The notes: generated from the letters alone by a model not told the origin. A stretch of 64,000 nucleotides of DNA from UBA1014 sp964344035 (GCA_964344035.1 CAYFLK010000004.1:45535-109534), one strand, 5' to 3'. Counted from the first letter of the stretch, positions 42,991 to 52,684 are shown. Made by a program: numbers and translations.

Positions 42991-43949
42991 TGAGTCAAGA
43001 AATGTCCAGGAATCCCGGTATCCCATTCAACCTGGACTGGCTGAAAGAGGTGCGGGTGAACCGCAGCGCGGTCGAACGACGCTGTGCTACTTTGGTGAAG
43101 CGGCGCAGCATTAAGAAGCAATGGCAGGCTGCGTGGCTGCTGAAGGCCCTGCGTTGTATGGACCTCACCACCCTTTCCAGCGATGACACTCCTGACCGTG
43201 TGCGGAGGCTGTGCGCAAAAGCGCGTCACCCGCTACGCAAATACCTGGTAGAATCGTTAGGCATCCAGTCCCTGTGTTTGACCACCGGCGCGGTGTGTGT
43301 CTATCACGCATTTGTAAAAACCGCGGTTGAAGCGTTGGATGGCTGCGGGGTCCCGGTTGCAGCGGTTTCCACCGGGTTTCCACACGGACTCAGTCCTTTC
43401 TCCCGGCGGGTCGAGGAAATCCGGGACTCGGTAGCGGAAGGCGCTGAGGAGATCGACATTGTCATCACCCGGGCACACGTCTTTTCAGGTAACTGGCAGG
43501 CGCTATACGATGAAATTCAGGCTTTCAGGGAGGCTTGCGGAAGCGCGCATCTGAAAACGATACTTGGCACGGGTGAACTGGGTACATTTCGCAAAGTGGC
43601 AAAGGCCAGCCTGGTCTGCATGATGGCAGGGGCGGATTTCATCAAGACGTCCACGGGAAAGGAACAGGTAAACGCGACTCTGCCTGTAAGCCTGGTGATG
43701 CTTAGGGCAATCCGGGATTATCATGAACAAACCGGGTTTCAGATCGGGTTTAAACCCGCGGGAGGGATACGCACGGCTAAACAGGCCCTGGAATGGTTGA
43801 TCCTGCTCAAGGAAGAACTTGGCAACGCATGGCTTGAGCCGACGCTTTTCCGTTTCGGGGCGAGCGGAATGCTGAATGATATTGAGCGTCAGCTGGAGCA
43901 TTTCGTGACCGGACGCTATTCCGCTTCACATCGCCACCCTGCCGGATGA
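42987..43949 (+). CDS. deoC: Deoxyribose-phosphate aldolase
   Basis: Class I aldolase that cleaves deoxyribose 5-phosphate to acetaldehyde and glyceraldehyde 3-phosphate. Schiff-base lysine in FIKTSTGKE near residue 220, second lysine in IGFKPAGGIR near 255, substrate-binding region ILGTGELGT near 190. At 320 residues it is longer than E. coli DeoC because of an N-terminal extension of about 50 residues, as in eukaryote-like DeoC. The gene overlaps the ribokinase gene by 4 bases (ATGA). Confidence 0.93.
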   Translation: MMSQEMSRNPGIPFNLDWLKEVRVNRSAVERRCATLVKRRSIKKQWQAAWLLKALRCMDLTTLSSDDTPDRVRRLCAKARHPLRKYLVESLGIQSLCLTTGAVCVYHAFVKTAVEALDGCGVPVAAVSTGFPHGLSPFSRRVEEIRDSVAEGAEEIDIVITRAHVFSGNWQALYDEIQAFREACGSAHLKTILGTGELGTFRKVAKASLVCMMAGADFIKTSTGKEQVNATLPVSLVMLRAIRDYHEQTGFQIGFKPAGGIRTAKQALEWLILLKEELGNAWLEPTLFRFGASGMLNDIERQLEHFVTGRYSASHRHPAG

Positions 43950-44122
43950 TAGGTAATGCATCGCGTGTGTTTTACCCCATAATTTACAACCAGGTTGAGG
44001 TGCAAAACAACGCTGCTTTGGTGGTCAGCGAAAATTAACCCATGCAAATCATCACCCTCCATTTTGCAAATTGGTGGCGCCGCCTGACACTTGCACAGGA
44101 GTGTTCGGAAATGAATGCCTGT

Positions 44123-45250
44123 TCACGCGGCCCCAAACTCTTCCCTGATTTTTGATGTGTGTTCGCCGAGTTCCGGTACACGTGAATTTACACCGGACGG
44201 GATGTCTGACCATGGCGCCGGCATCGGCAGCCTGACCGGACCGTATTCGGTTTCAATGATGAACCTTCGCAAGTGCGGGTGCCGGGAAAGTCCGGGCATT
44301 TCGTTCAAAATTCCAAAAGCAGTTTCAGATTCTTCCAGCCGTCTGATCATTTCTTCTATAGGTTTTCCAGCAAACACGTCGGCGATCAAACCGTCAAGGG
44401 AGTCTCGGTTTTCAACTCTCAGTATGTTGCTTTCAAATTTCGGATCATCAGCAGCCTCCGGGGCTTGCATCACTATTTTGCAAAACTGTTTCCATTCCCT
44501 CTCGTTCTGAATGCCGATGAGGACCGCCGTTCCGTCTTCTGTTTCAAAAACGCCGTATGGCGCAATGGAGGGATGACGGAGACCGACTCGTTTCGGGGCA
44601 GAATCTCCGTAATCGAAATGCAGCAGCGGGACAGTCATCATTTCCGCCATCACGTCAAAAATGGATATTGAGATGCTGCGTCCTTTGCCGTTTCTCGTGC
44701 GACCGATAAGGGCCTCCAGCACCGCTTCATAGGCGGCCATTCCGCAGGCAATGTCGCAGATAGAGACCCCGACCCTGCCCATAGTTTGTTCCGTTCCGGT
44801 AACGGAAGCCAAACCGCTTTCCGCCTGGATCAGCAAATCGTACGATTTGCGGTTGGAATAGGGGCCTTGTTTACCAAAACCGGAAATACCGCAGCTGATC
44901 ATTCCGGGGTTTTTTTTTCGGATATCATCAAGGTCAAGCCCTAGTCGTTGTAGCGCACCGGGTTTAAGGTTTTCCACAAGCACGTCCGCCCGCTTCAGCA
45001 TCATCTTTAACAGTTCGAGGTCAGCGGCCTGTTTCAGGTCGAGTGCAACCGATTCCTTCCCATGATTGAGCCACACAAAATAGGCGCTCCCCCCGCGGAC
45101 AACATGGTCGTATTCACGCGCAAAATCCCCTTCCGGACGCTCGATTTTGATCACACGAGCCCCGGCATCAGCCATTCTGCTGCTGCAGAGCGGGGCAGCA
45201 ACTGCTTGTTCCAGTGAAACGACTAGTGTTCCCTTGAGAGGTTTATACAT
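44123..45250 (-). CDS. CaiB/BaiF family CoA transferase
   Basis: A family III CoA transferase of 375 residues, moving CoA between acyl-CoA and a free acid. Recognisable: the start KPLKGTLVVSLEQAVAAPLC, KIERPEGDFAREYD near 35-48, and the aspartate in GVSICDIACGMAAYEAV near 168, the acyl-anhydride catalytic Asp. The specific acids are unknown. It lies downstream (same strand) of an acyl-CoA dehydrogenase gene, separated by a strong terminator, so the two are separate transcripts. Confidence 0.9.
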   Translation of the reverse strand: MYKPLKGTLVVSLEQAVAAPLCSSRMADAGARVIKIERPEGDFAREYDHVVRGGSAYFVWLNHGKESVALDLKQAADLELLKMMLKRADVLVENLKPGALQRLGLDLDDIRKKNPGMISCGISGFGKQGPYSNRKSYDLLIQAESGLASVTGTEQTMGRVGVSICDIACGMAAYEAVLEALIGRTRNGKGRSISISIFDVMAEMMTVPLLHFDYGDSAPKRVGLRHPSIAPYGVFETEDGTAVLIGIQNEREWKQFCKIVMQAPEAADDPKFESNILRVENRDSLDGLIADVFAGKPIEEMIRRLEESETAFGILNEMPGLSRHPHLRRFIIETEYGPVRLPMPAPWSDIPSGVNSRVPELGEHTSKIREEFGAA

Positions 45251-45298
45251 GAAAGATACTGTCTTAAACGATTAACAGGTCAGGCGAGTATGCAAGCG

Positions 45299-45341
45299 AA
45301 AAAGCACTTCAGAGAATGTTGGCATTCTTCTTCAGTGCTTA
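45299..45341 (-). terminator. Rho-independent terminator after the acyl-CoA dehydrogenase gene
   Basis: On the minus strand AAGCACT (45341-45335) pairs with AGTGCTT (45309-45303), with an inner 6-bp helix (AGAATG/CATTCT) and TTGG-type loop, followed by a run of T (complement of the A-run at 45299-45304). It lies 42 bases after the acyl-CoA dehydrogenase stop. Confidence 0.75.
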
Positions 45342-45382
45342 AGCCATGTGCGGCGTACGTTTTTCCAGGAAAAAAGCGCGGA

Positions 45383-46555
45383 TCAGTAAGATCTCGGCAA
45401 ACCTAATACATGCTCGGCAATAAAGGAGAGTATCAGGTTCGTGGAAATTGGTGCCACCTGGTAGAGACGTGTTTCACGGAATTTTCTTTCAACCTCGTAT
45501 TCCGTTGCGAAACCGTACCCGCCATGTGTCTGCATGCACATATCCGCGGCTTCCCATGACGCATCGGCGGCAAGAAGTTTGGCCATATTGGCCTCATTGC
45601 CGCAAGGTCTTCCTGCATCGAACATATCCGCCGCCTTTTTCACCATCAGGTCCGCTGCTTCAGTGTGTGCAAACGCGCGGGCGATAGGAAACTGGATCCC
45701 CTGGTTCTGACCGATCAGGCGGTCAAAGACCCGTCTTTCCACGGCATAACCACGTGCTTTTTCTATGAACCAGCGTGCGTCCCCGATACATTCGGACGCT
45801 ATCAGGATGCGCTCAGCGTTCATCCCGTCCAGAATGTAGCTGAATCCGCGGCCTTCTTCACCAATCAATTGATCCGCGGGAACGCGTAGATTGTCAAAAA
45901 AAAGCTCGGTGGCCGAGTGGTTGATCATTGCCGGAATCGGACGGATGGTTAAACCTTTGTCCCTGGCCTCACGGAGGTCGACCAGAAACACTGAAATCCC
46001 GTCCGTTTTTTTCGCAACGTCATTTTTTTTTGTGGTCCGTGCGAGCAGCAGCAGCAGGTCTGAATGCTCCGCGCGCGATGTCCAGACTTTTTGCCCGTTC
46101 ACGACATATTCATCACCCTCACGCCTGGCAAAAGTGCGTATCGAGGTTGTGTCGGTGCCGCTTCCGGGTTCAGTCACTCCAAATGCCTGCAAGCGCAATT
46201 TCCCGGAAGCGATTTCAGGAAGATATTCTTGTTTCTGCTCTTCGGAACCATGACGCAGCAGGGTCCCCATGATGTACATTTGCGCATGGCATGCCCCGCC
46301 GTTACACCCGGATTTCTGGATTTCCTCAAGAATAACAGCAGCCTCTCTGATGCCCAATCCACTTCCGCCGTATTTTTCGGGTATCAGCACCGAGAGAAAC
46401 CCGGAATCTGTGAGTGCGCCAACAAACTCCGCGGGGTATTCTGTTTTTTTATCAAGTTCGACCCAGTAAGCTCCGGGGAAACGTGCGCACAGTTTCCGCA
46501 CGGCGTCCCGGATATCACGATGATCTTCAAGAGTTTCTGCCGCGGGGGATGTCAT
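45383..46555 (-). CDS. Acyl-CoA dehydrogenase
   Basis: A 390-residue FAD-dependent flavoprotein that oxidises acyl-CoA thioesters. N-terminal helical domain, FAD/substrate-binding central part with AFGVTEPGSGTDTTS (about 125-140), VWTSRAEHSD near 168, then the C-terminal AQTHGGYGF-type block (CMQTHGGYGFATEYEVER near 345). The catalytic glutamate of the family would lie near 350-360. I start at 46555 so that the gene overlaps the PrpD-like gene upstream by ATGA; the longer frame from 46621 reads through the upstream gene's end. Substrate unknown. Confidence 0.9.
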   Translation of the reverse strand: MTSPAAETLEDHRDIRDAVRKLCARFPGAYWVELDKKTEYPAEFVGALTDSGFLSVLIPEKYGGSGLGIREAAVILEEIQKSGCNGGACHAQMYIMGTLLRHGSEEQKQEYLPEIASGKLRLQAFGVTEPGSGTDTTSIRTFARREGDEYVVNGQKVWTSRAEHSDLLLLLARTTKKNDVAKKTDGISVFLVDLREARDKGLTIRPIPAMINHSATELFFDNLRVPADQLIGEEGRGFSYILDGMNAERILIASECIGDARWFIEKARGYAVERRVFDRLIGQNQGIQFPIARAFAHTEAADLMVKKAADMFDAGRPCGNEANMAKLLAADASWEAADMCMQTHGGYGFATEYEVERKFRETRLYQVAPISTNLILSFIAEHVLGLPRSY

Positions 46556-47880
46556 GCATGATCCGCTGTTGTGGTGGTGGTTTCGCAAAAACGAACAAGC
46601 TTCGGGAGCACCGATTTGCACAGACTAGGTTCAGCAGGAAGGCGGAGGACCTGTTCTATCAAGGATCCCGGATCAGGAAGGCCACCGTGTCTGAAAAGCA
46701 TCAGCGCTTTTTCCCGCAGTTCGTTTTCAGAAAGTGGAGAATCCGGGTCTCCTTTTGCGTGGTTCCTTGATGTAGTCACAAGTGTCCCGTCTTTCATCCC
46801 CAGTCTTACAATGCAGCCCCAAGCCTCCGGATATCTGTTTTCATGGGTCTTGCTGAGTTCGAGTATGACTTTATCACTGACTGTGCGTGTACGTTCACGG
46901 GAAGCAGCGTCAAAAGAACTGAACCCGATTTCTGAGTCTATCAGTGCTGTGGCGACGCAATGCTGGAGTGAGAATTTGGCGTCATACACTGTGTGGGGAC
47001 GGGGACGGTCGCAAACGTCCAGTGCAGCCTGTGTCACGGAAACACGTATTTCTTCAAGGTCATGGGTATTTAAATCCAACGCAAGTTCAAGGGCGGCATC
47101 AATAACCGGGTGCGTGTGCCGGCAGCAGGGCCAGGGTTTAATCGAAGTAAGATGCAGCTGCCATGGACCATCAGGTTGAGCAAGCAGGTTTTCAGGATTA
47201 GCGTCAGGGCAGCAGGAAGCATATAACCCGCGTTTGCCTTCCAGGATTGAGGGAGGTCCGCTGAATCCCCTCGAAGAAAGGTCTGCGGCAATTACCCCGG
47301 ACTGCCCCGCGCGTCCCGCGTGCAGATGCTTGCTCATAGCGCCGGTTTGGATGAATTCCCAGAACCCCGAGGATTGTGTTCCGGCGTTTCCCAGAGCATC
47401 ACGAAGCTGTGTTGTGTTCAAACCCAATAAATTCGCAACCGCGTAAGCGGCGCCGAAAGTCCCGCATGTAGACGTGTTGTGCCAGTTGCGGTAATGCGCC
47501 GGGCCGACTGACATTCCCACGCGAGTGCATGCTTCAAAACCTTTCAGGATTGTCTCGAACATTTTAAGGCCGCTGACATCTTCTCGCAGACCCACTGCTA
47601 TTGCCGCCGGGATCACCACGCATCCCGGATGGACTACTGATTCCCGGTGAAGATCGTCGACTTCAAGGATGTGCATCAGCCCCCCCAGCCATAAGGCCCC
47701 TCGCGAGGCGTCAGATGATTCCGCTTCATGCCAGCTGTTTAGTATCCGGCCTTGGGGGGAATTTCTTCCTGCAATTATATTTGCCAGTCCGTCCAGCATA
47801 AACCAGGAAGCGGCACGAATGTCCTCTTCACCGATTGTGCGCCTTTCAATCAACTCAATTAACTCTTCTGTCAGTGTCAT
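46552..47880 (-). CDS. MmgE/PrpD family protein (2-methylcitrate dehydratase-like)
   Basis: A 442-residue protein of the MmgE/PrpD superfamily, which includes 2-methylcitrate dehydratase and cis-aconitate decarboxylase. Near the N-terminus SWFMLDGLANIIAGRNSPQG; then HILEVDDLHRESVVHPGCVVIPAAIAV with the conserved D and H of the family; and the C-terminal domain. It is translationally coupled to the acyl-CoA dehydrogenase. A methylisocitrate lyase-like gene lies 29 kb away, but propionate use by the methylcitrate cycle is only one option; dehydration or racemisation of a dicarboxylate is equally plausible. Confidence 0.88.
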   Translation of the reverse strand: MTLTEELIELIERRTIGEEDIRAASWFMLDGLANIIAGRNSPQGRILNSWHEAESSDASRGALWLGGLMHILEVDDLHRESVVHPGCVVIPAAIAVGLREDVSGLKMFETILKGFEACTRVGMSVGPAHYRNWHNTSTCGTFGAAYAVANLLGLNTTQLRDALGNAGTQSSGFWEFIQTGAMSKHLHAGRAGQSGVIAADLSSRGFSGPPSILEGKRGLYASCCPDANPENLLAQPDGPWQLHLTSIKPWPCCRHTHPVIDAALELALDLNTHDLEEIRVSVTQAALDVCDRPRPHTVYDAKFSLQHCVATALIDSEIGFSSFDAASRERTRTVSDKVILELSKTHENRYPEAWGCIVRLGMKDGTLVTTSRNHAKGDPDSPLSENELREKALMLFRHGGLPDPGSLIEQVLRLPAEPSLCKSVLPKLVRFCETTTTTADHA

Positions 47881-48131
47881 TGGCAGTTACGTATGAAAAT
47901 CAGTCTTTAACCTATCCACCTGAGTTGTATTATATTTTATTCGAACTGAATCAGTGCGAAACGTAGGCCTAGACAGAGGAAAAATCAAGAGCAAAGGCAG
48001 AACCATTATATGGTGGCATCGTTTTTCAGGACTTATCAATAGAGCAGAATCATTGACGGGGTTCCAGCTTGACGAGACCGGGCAATGACCTAGAATGATG
48101 CGCAAACGAAAATTCAAATCCAGGGAAAACC

Positions 48132-49337
48132 ATGCATTTTGAACATTCAGAAAGAGTCCGCCAACTCCAGGTGCGGTTATCCCAGTTCATGGATAACCAT
48201 GTTTATCCCAACGAACAAACGTATTATGACCATGTCGATCAATCTGCGAATCGCTGGAGCATTCCTCCAATCATGGAAGAACTCAAGGCAAATGCCCGCG
48301 GAGAAGGGCTGTGGAACCTCTTTCTTCCAGAGAGCGAATATGGACATGGGTTGAGCAACCTGGAATATGCTCCGCTGTGTGAAATTATGGGACGCTCCCC
48401 CATTGCGCCGGAAGTTTTCAACTGTGCCGCACCAGACACCGGAAACATGGAAGTACTTGTGCGTTATGGCAGCGAGGAACAGAAAAAGCGGTGGCTTGTT
48501 CCATTGCTCGAAGGAAAAATCCGGTCAGGTTTTGCCATGACGGAACCGGATGTAGCATCTTCGGATGCAACCAACATACGTGCCAGCATACGCAAGGAGG
48601 GGGGAGAGTATGTTCTCAACGGCAAAAAGTGGTGGACTTCCGGCGCGTCTGACCCGCGTTGCAAAATCCTCATCTTCATGGGCAAAACAGATCCGGACGC
48701 CCCCAAACATCTGCAGCAGTCAATGGTCCTGGTTCCGGTGGAAACCCCGGGGGTGAGAAAAATCCGCAGTCTGCCGGTGTACGGCTTCGATCATGCTCCG
48801 CACGGACATGCGGAAATAGAATTCGATGATGTGCGGGTGCCGGCTTCCAACCTGCTGCTTGGCGAGGGAAGGGGATTTGAAATCGCTCAGGGGCGCCTAG
48901 GTCCAGGTCGCATCCACCACTGCATGAGGCTTATCGGACAAGCGGAACGTGCGATTGAAATGATGTGTCGGAGGGCGAAAGCGCGCGTAGCTTTCGGGAA
49001 ACCAATTGCTGAACAGGGAGTGGTTATGGAAGCAATTGCCAATTCGCGTATTGAAATTGAACAGGCGCGGCTGCTGACCCTGAAAGCAGCGTATTTGATG
49101 GATACAGTCGGAAACAAGACAGCACGCGCGGAAATCGCCATGATCAAGGTTGTGGCGCCGAACATGGCCTGCCGGGTGATCGACCGCGCGGTTCAGGTTC
49201 ATGGCGCGGCCGGTGTCACCGAGGACGGCGGACTTTGTCACGGCTGGGCCTGGGCGCGTGCGTTGCGCCTCGCAGACGGTCCGGACGAGGTGCATCGAAT
49301 GGCGATAGCTAAACAGGAACTGCGCAAACATGATTGA
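48132..49337 (+). CDS. Acyl-CoA dehydrogenase (ACAD10/11-like)
   Basis: A 401-residue flavoprotein. Typical features: YGHGLSNLEYAPL near 76, the AMTEPDVASSDATN loop near 136, GKKWWTSGASDPRC near 163, VHGAAGVTEDGGLCHGWAWAR near 357. The sequence pattern (TEPDVASSDATN and GKKWWTSGA) is that of the ACAD10/11 group, which prefers short branched or long-chain substrates. It is divergent from the MmgE/PrpD gene and is followed by an SDR gene 27 bases downstream, likely cotranscribed. Confidence 0.9.
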   Translation: MHFEHSERVRQLQVRLSQFMDNHVYPNEQTYYDHVDQSANRWSIPPIMEELKANARGEGLWNLFLPESEYGHGLSNLEYAPLCEIMGRSPIAPEVFNCAAPDTGNMEVLVRYGSEEQKKRWLVPLLEGKIRSGFAMTEPDVASSDATNIRASIRKEGGEYVLNGKKWWTSGASDPRCKILIFMGKTDPDAPKHLQQSMVLVPVETPGVRKIRSLPVYGFDHAPHGHAEIEFDDVRVPASNLLLGEGRGFEIAQGRLGPGRIHHCMRLIGQAERAIEMMCRRAKARVAFGKPIAEQGVVMEAIANSRIEIEQARLLTLKAAYLMDTVGNKTARAEIAMIKVVAPNMACRVIDRAVQVHGAAGVTEDGGLCHGWAWARALRLADGPDEVHRMAIAKQELRKHD

Positions 49338-49364
49338 CCGCGGAAATTTGCTGCAAGCTAATAG

Positions 49365-50144
49365 ATGAAAGCACAATCAAAAACAGGGCGTGTGTCCGGC
49401 AAGGTCGCACTGGTTACCGGCGCCGCTTCCGGGCTTGGCCGTGCAGCGGCGCGTATGCTGACGGAAGAGGGCGCACGCGTGATTCTAAGCGACCTCGACT
49501 TCGATGCATGCACGAAAGCCGCAAGGGAAACCGGAGCATCAGCGGATCCGCTAAGGCTCGATGTTACTGATGAACAGCAGTGGAGGAACGCACTGGAAGA
49601 AGTCGTTAAAACGCACGGGAAAATGGATGTGCTGGTGAATTCCGCGGGTATGGCGCTCATCGCTGACGTGGAAAATACGAACTTCGAGGATTGGAAAAAG
49701 GTGCATGCGGTTAACCTGGATGGGACATTTCTGGGATGTAAGCACGCAGTGCGGATGATGAAGCTAACCGGCGGCGGGTCGATCATCAATATGTCGTCCG
49801 TTTCAGGCATTATCGGTGGTTTTAACCTGGCGGCATATAACTCCAGCAAAGGCGGTGTTCGCTTGTTTACTAAATCCGTGGCCCTGCATTGCGCTCGCAG
49901 GGGATACAATATCCGCTGCAATTCAATCCACCCCACTTTCATTGACACGCCAATGCTTGAAGGAATGATTGCCGGCGCGCCGGATCCCGTGAAGGCAAAG
50001 CAATCACTTGCCCGGCAAGTACCCATCGGCCGGATAGGACATACTGAAGAAGTTGGTTATTTAGTGGTATACCTGGCTTGTGACGAATCTTCTTTTGTTA
50101 CCGGCGCAGAAATGGTGATCGATGGTGGAGTTACCGCACAATGA
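49365..50144 (+). CDS. Short-chain dehydrogenase/reductase (3-hydroxyacyl type)
   Basis: A 259-residue NAD(P)-dependent oxidoreductase. The Rossmann loop is TGAASGLG (about 20-27); DLD follows the second strand, suggesting NAD rather than NADP; NSAGMA near 90, the catalytic Ser in MSSVSG near 143 and Y-N-S-S-K near 156 complete the classical set. It sits 27 bases after the acyl-CoA dehydrogenase gene, so a hydroxyacyl-CoA or alcohol oxidation step in the same pathway is inferred. Confidence 0.9.
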   Translation: MKAQSKTGRVSGKVALVTGAASGLGRAAARMLTEEGARVILSDLDFDACTKAARETGASADPLRLDVTDEQQWRNALEEVVKTHGKMDVLVNSAGMALIADVENTNFEDWKKVHAVNLDGTFLGCKHAVRMMKLTGGGSIINMSSVSGIIGGFNLAAYNSSKGGVRLFTKSVALHCARRGYNIRCNSIHPTFIDTPMLEGMIAGAPDPVKAKQSLARQVPIGRIGHTEEVGYLVVYLACDESSFVTGAEMVIDGGVTAQ

Positions 50145-50165
50145 CGCTGTTTTCCTTCTTCATCA

Positions 50166-51188
50166 ATGCCGGGTCTTGAAAAACCATCAGTGAACAAAAA
50201 TGTGCTGCTGGAAGTGAAAGGACTTGACGTCTCCCTGACTGGACATAACCGCGATTACCCAGTGCTTGAAGAGCTGGACTTCAAGGTGAGGCAGGGAGAA
50301 AGCCTAGGCATAGTCGGTGAATCAGGATGCGGAAAATCCATCACCGCGCTTGCCATCATGGGGTTGCTGCCGGCCAGCATGATTGCCAGTGGGGAAATTA
50401 TACTTCATCGGCCCACAGGATGTCCGTTGGACCTGATGACGCTGGATGAACCTGGGCTTTGCGGTATCCGGGGCAAAAGCATCGGGATGATTTTTCAGGA
50501 GCCCATGACCGCGCTTAATCCGGTGCAGACTATCGGGCACCAGGTGGCGGAAAGTCTGATGGTGCATGAGCATGCATCAATGCACGAATGTAGCAGGCAG
50601 GCATCACGGATGCTCGACCGTGTCGGACTTCCCGCTTCCATGTTTCCCCGTAACTTATATCCGCATCAACTTTCCGGGGGACAACGACAACGAGTGGTCA
50701 TTGCCATCGCGATGGTGTGCCGGCCGTCATTGTTAATCGCGGATGAACCAAGCACAGCCCTGGATGTGACGATTCAGGCCCAGATACTTGAACTTCTGGC
50801 TGAATTGGTGAAAGAAGAAAATATGGCGCTGATGCTGATCACCCATGACCTCGGGGTGGTTGCGGAAAACACGGACCGGATGCTGGTCATGTATGCGGGA
50901 AGAATGGTGGAATCCGGCCCGACCGATGAAGTGTTCTCCAGACTGAAACATCCATACACACGGGGCTTGATGGCAGCAATGCCCGCAGCAGATGAAGAAG
51001 GGGCCGGGGATTCGACACGCAGACTGCAGACAATTCCGGGACGCGTGCCTGCACTTGGCAATCGTCCGGGAGGTTGTGTTTTCAAAGACCGCTGCGGTTA
51101 TGCGTTGGAAAAATGCGCTGAAAAAGTGCCGCCGCTTGTAAAGACGGGGCCGGATCATCAGTGCGCGTGCTGGGCAACAGGTGGATGA
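50166..51188 (+). CDS. Oligopeptide/dipeptide-type ABC transporter ATPase (DppD-like)
   Basis: A 340-residue ATPase of the peptide/nickel importer group. Walker A GESGCGKS near 57, Walker B LLIADEPSTALDVT near 185, signature LSGGQRQR near 167, and a C-terminal cysteine cluster (CVFKDRC, CGYALEKC, CAC) that in this group can hold a 4Fe-4S site. It overlaps the second ATPase gene by four bases. No permease or substrate-binding gene is adjacent in this window. Confidence 0.9.
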   Translation: MPGLEKPSVNKNVLLEVKGLDVSLTGHNRDYPVLEELDFKVRQGESLGIVGESGCGKSITALAIMGLLPASMIASGEIILHRPTGCPLDLMTLDEPGLCGIRGKSIGMIFQEPMTALNPVQTIGHQVAESLMVHEHASMHECSRQASRMLDRVGLPASMFPRNLYPHQLSGGQRQRVVIAIAMVCRPSLLIADEPSTALDVTIQAQILELLAELVKEENMALMLITHDLGVVAENTDRMLVMYAGRMVESGPTDEVFSRLKHPYTRGLMAAMPAADEEGAGDSTRRLQTIPGRVPALGNRPGGCVFKDRCGYALEKCAEKVPPLVKTGPDHQCACWATGG

Positions 51189-52231
51189 TGACGGAAAGTG
51201 CTTTGTACGATGGAGACCGGATTTTACCCCCGCTGTTGAAACTTGAAGGAATAATCCGGGATTATGTTCTTCCCAGGTTTTCGCTGTTTACACCTCCATC
51301 ACGGTTTCGCGCATTGGACGGTTTGGGGTTCTTGGTAAAGGACGGAACAAGCTTCGGCATCGTCGGGGAATCCGGGTGCGGGAAGTCTACCCTTGCGCGC
51401 ACGGTGATGGGGTTGGAATCACCCCAGTCCGGAGCGGTTTATTTCCAGGGAAAAAATGTTTTCCGGTTGAAAGAAAAGGAACTGCTGCAAGTGAGACGCA
51501 AAATGCAAATGGTGTTTCAGGACCCCTATGGGTCCTTGGATCCCCGTCATACGGTAGGTCGATCCATTGCGGAACCACTATCGCTTTTTGCAAAAAAACC
51601 TTCATCATCACGCAGTGAAATGATCGTTGATGTCCTTGAACAGGTCGGCATGGCTTCCACTGATGCAAGGAAATATCCCCATGAGTTTTCAGGGGGCCAA
51701 AGGCAGCGCATCGCACTGGCCCGCGCACTGATCACAAAGCCCGCACTGATTGTCGCGGATGAGCCGGTATCCGCGCTGGACGTTTCGGTTCAGGCGCAGG
51801 TACTGAACTTGATGCTTGATTTGAAAGATGAGCATGGGTTGACATACCTGTTCATAAGTCATGATTTGAGCATTGTTCGGCACATGACATCGCAGGTAGC
51901 GGTTATGTATGCCGGACAAATTGTTGAGCAGGGACCAACGAAAGCAGTATTTCAGCTACCGGGGCATCCGTATACCCGCGCGCTGCTGGACGCGATGCCT
52001 CGTCCGGACCCGCGCCGCCGGCATAAACGACGCCGGACCGCATTGAAATCCGATGACGTACGGCAAGATATTCACATTTCACAAAAGGGTTGCCGTTACC
52101 GGAAACGCTGCCCATGGTCATGGGATGAATGTTATGAAAAAAACCCGAACTTGGAAACAAATATTCATTTAAACCTGCGGGACCACCGAATTGCCTGTCA
52201 TTTTCCCTTAACTCATTTTGAGGGACGGTAG
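51185..52231 (+). CDS. Oligopeptide/dipeptide-type ABC transporter ATPase (DppF-like)
   Basis: A second ATPase, about 348 residues from ATG 51185. Walker A GESGCGKSTL near 67, Q-loop, LSGGQRQR-like FSGGQRQRIAL near 168, Walker B ALIVADEPVSALDVS near 188, and a C-terminal cysteine-rich tail (CRYRKRC, CYEKN, CHF). DppF-type ATPases pair with DppD to power one importer. The gene starts in an ATGA overlap with the first ATPase; the longer frame from GTG 51161 is less likely. Confidence 0.9.
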   Translation: MMTESALYDGDRILPPLLKLEGIIRDYVLPRFSLFTPPSRFRALDGLGFLVKDGTSFGIVGESGCGKSTLARTVMGLESPQSGAVYFQGKNVFRLKEKELLQVRRKMQMVFQDPYGSLDPRHTVGRSIAEPLSLFAKKPSSSRSEMIVDVLEQVGMASTDARKYPHEFSGGQRQRIALARALITKPALIVADEPVSALDVSVQAQVLNLMLDLKDEHGLTYLFISHDLSIVRHMTSQVAVMYAGQIVEQGPTKAVFQLPGHPYTRALLDAMPRPDPRRRHKRRRTALKSDDVRQDIHISQKGCRYRKRCPWSWDECYEKNPNLETNIHLNLRDHRIACHFPLTHFEGR

Positions 52232-52375
52232 GTTATTCAGCATTCCGGAATTTATTCATTTAAATCTTTCAGCCTTTTTTTAAACCTGAATTGCCGGCAT
52301 TTTCACCATGGCAATTACGTCCGTCCAATCAATGAACTATTTCTATTGAACATAACTTTTACAAGGAGAAAAACA

Positions 52376-52684
52376 ATGTTGCTCTTTGAATTCAGTATGT
52401 CTCCTCTCGATAAAGGAGAGAGTGTTAGCAAATATGTGTCAAGATCACTGGATATAATTGATAAAAGCGGGTTGGATTATAGAATTAATCCAATGGGGAC
52501 TGTCCTTGAAGGAGAATATAACGAGGTGTTTGGCGTATTAAAACAGTGTTTTGACAGGATGCAAGAGGATTGTAACCGTATCACCGCCACAATTAAGATT
52601 GATTACAGAAAAGGAAAGAAGGACAGGCTTGTTACAAAAATAGAAAGTATAGAAAACAAATTGGGCAAGGAATTAAACAAATAG
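52376..52684 (+). CDS. MTH1187-family thiamine-binding protein
   Basis: A 102-residue soluble protein matching the MTH1187/YkoF fold: MLLFEFSMSPLDKGESVSKYV, LDYRINPMGTVLEGEYNEV, and the ITATIKIDYRKGKKDR block with the conserved acid/basic pattern. The start with AAGGAGA seven bases upstream (52363-52369) is preferred over 52346. MTH1187-type proteins bind thiamine or its pyrimidine precursor. It lies alone between the ATPase pair and the sucrase/ferredoxin-like gene; I saw no TPP riboswitch upstream. Confidence 0.9.
   Translation: MLLFEFSMSPLDKGESVSKYVSRSLDIIDKSGLDYRINPMGTVLEGEYNEVFGVLKQCFDRMQEDCNRITATIKIDYRKGKKDRLVTKIESIENKLGKELNK

Noticed and set aside
48132..50144. fadE/fadB-type complete beta-oxidation operon
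   Set aside because: Only ACAD and SDR are present; no enoyl-CoA hydratase or thiolase in the window.
52232..52375. TPP riboswitch upstream of the thiamine-binding protein gene
   Set aside because: The conserved CUGAGA and related TPP-aptamer elements are absent.
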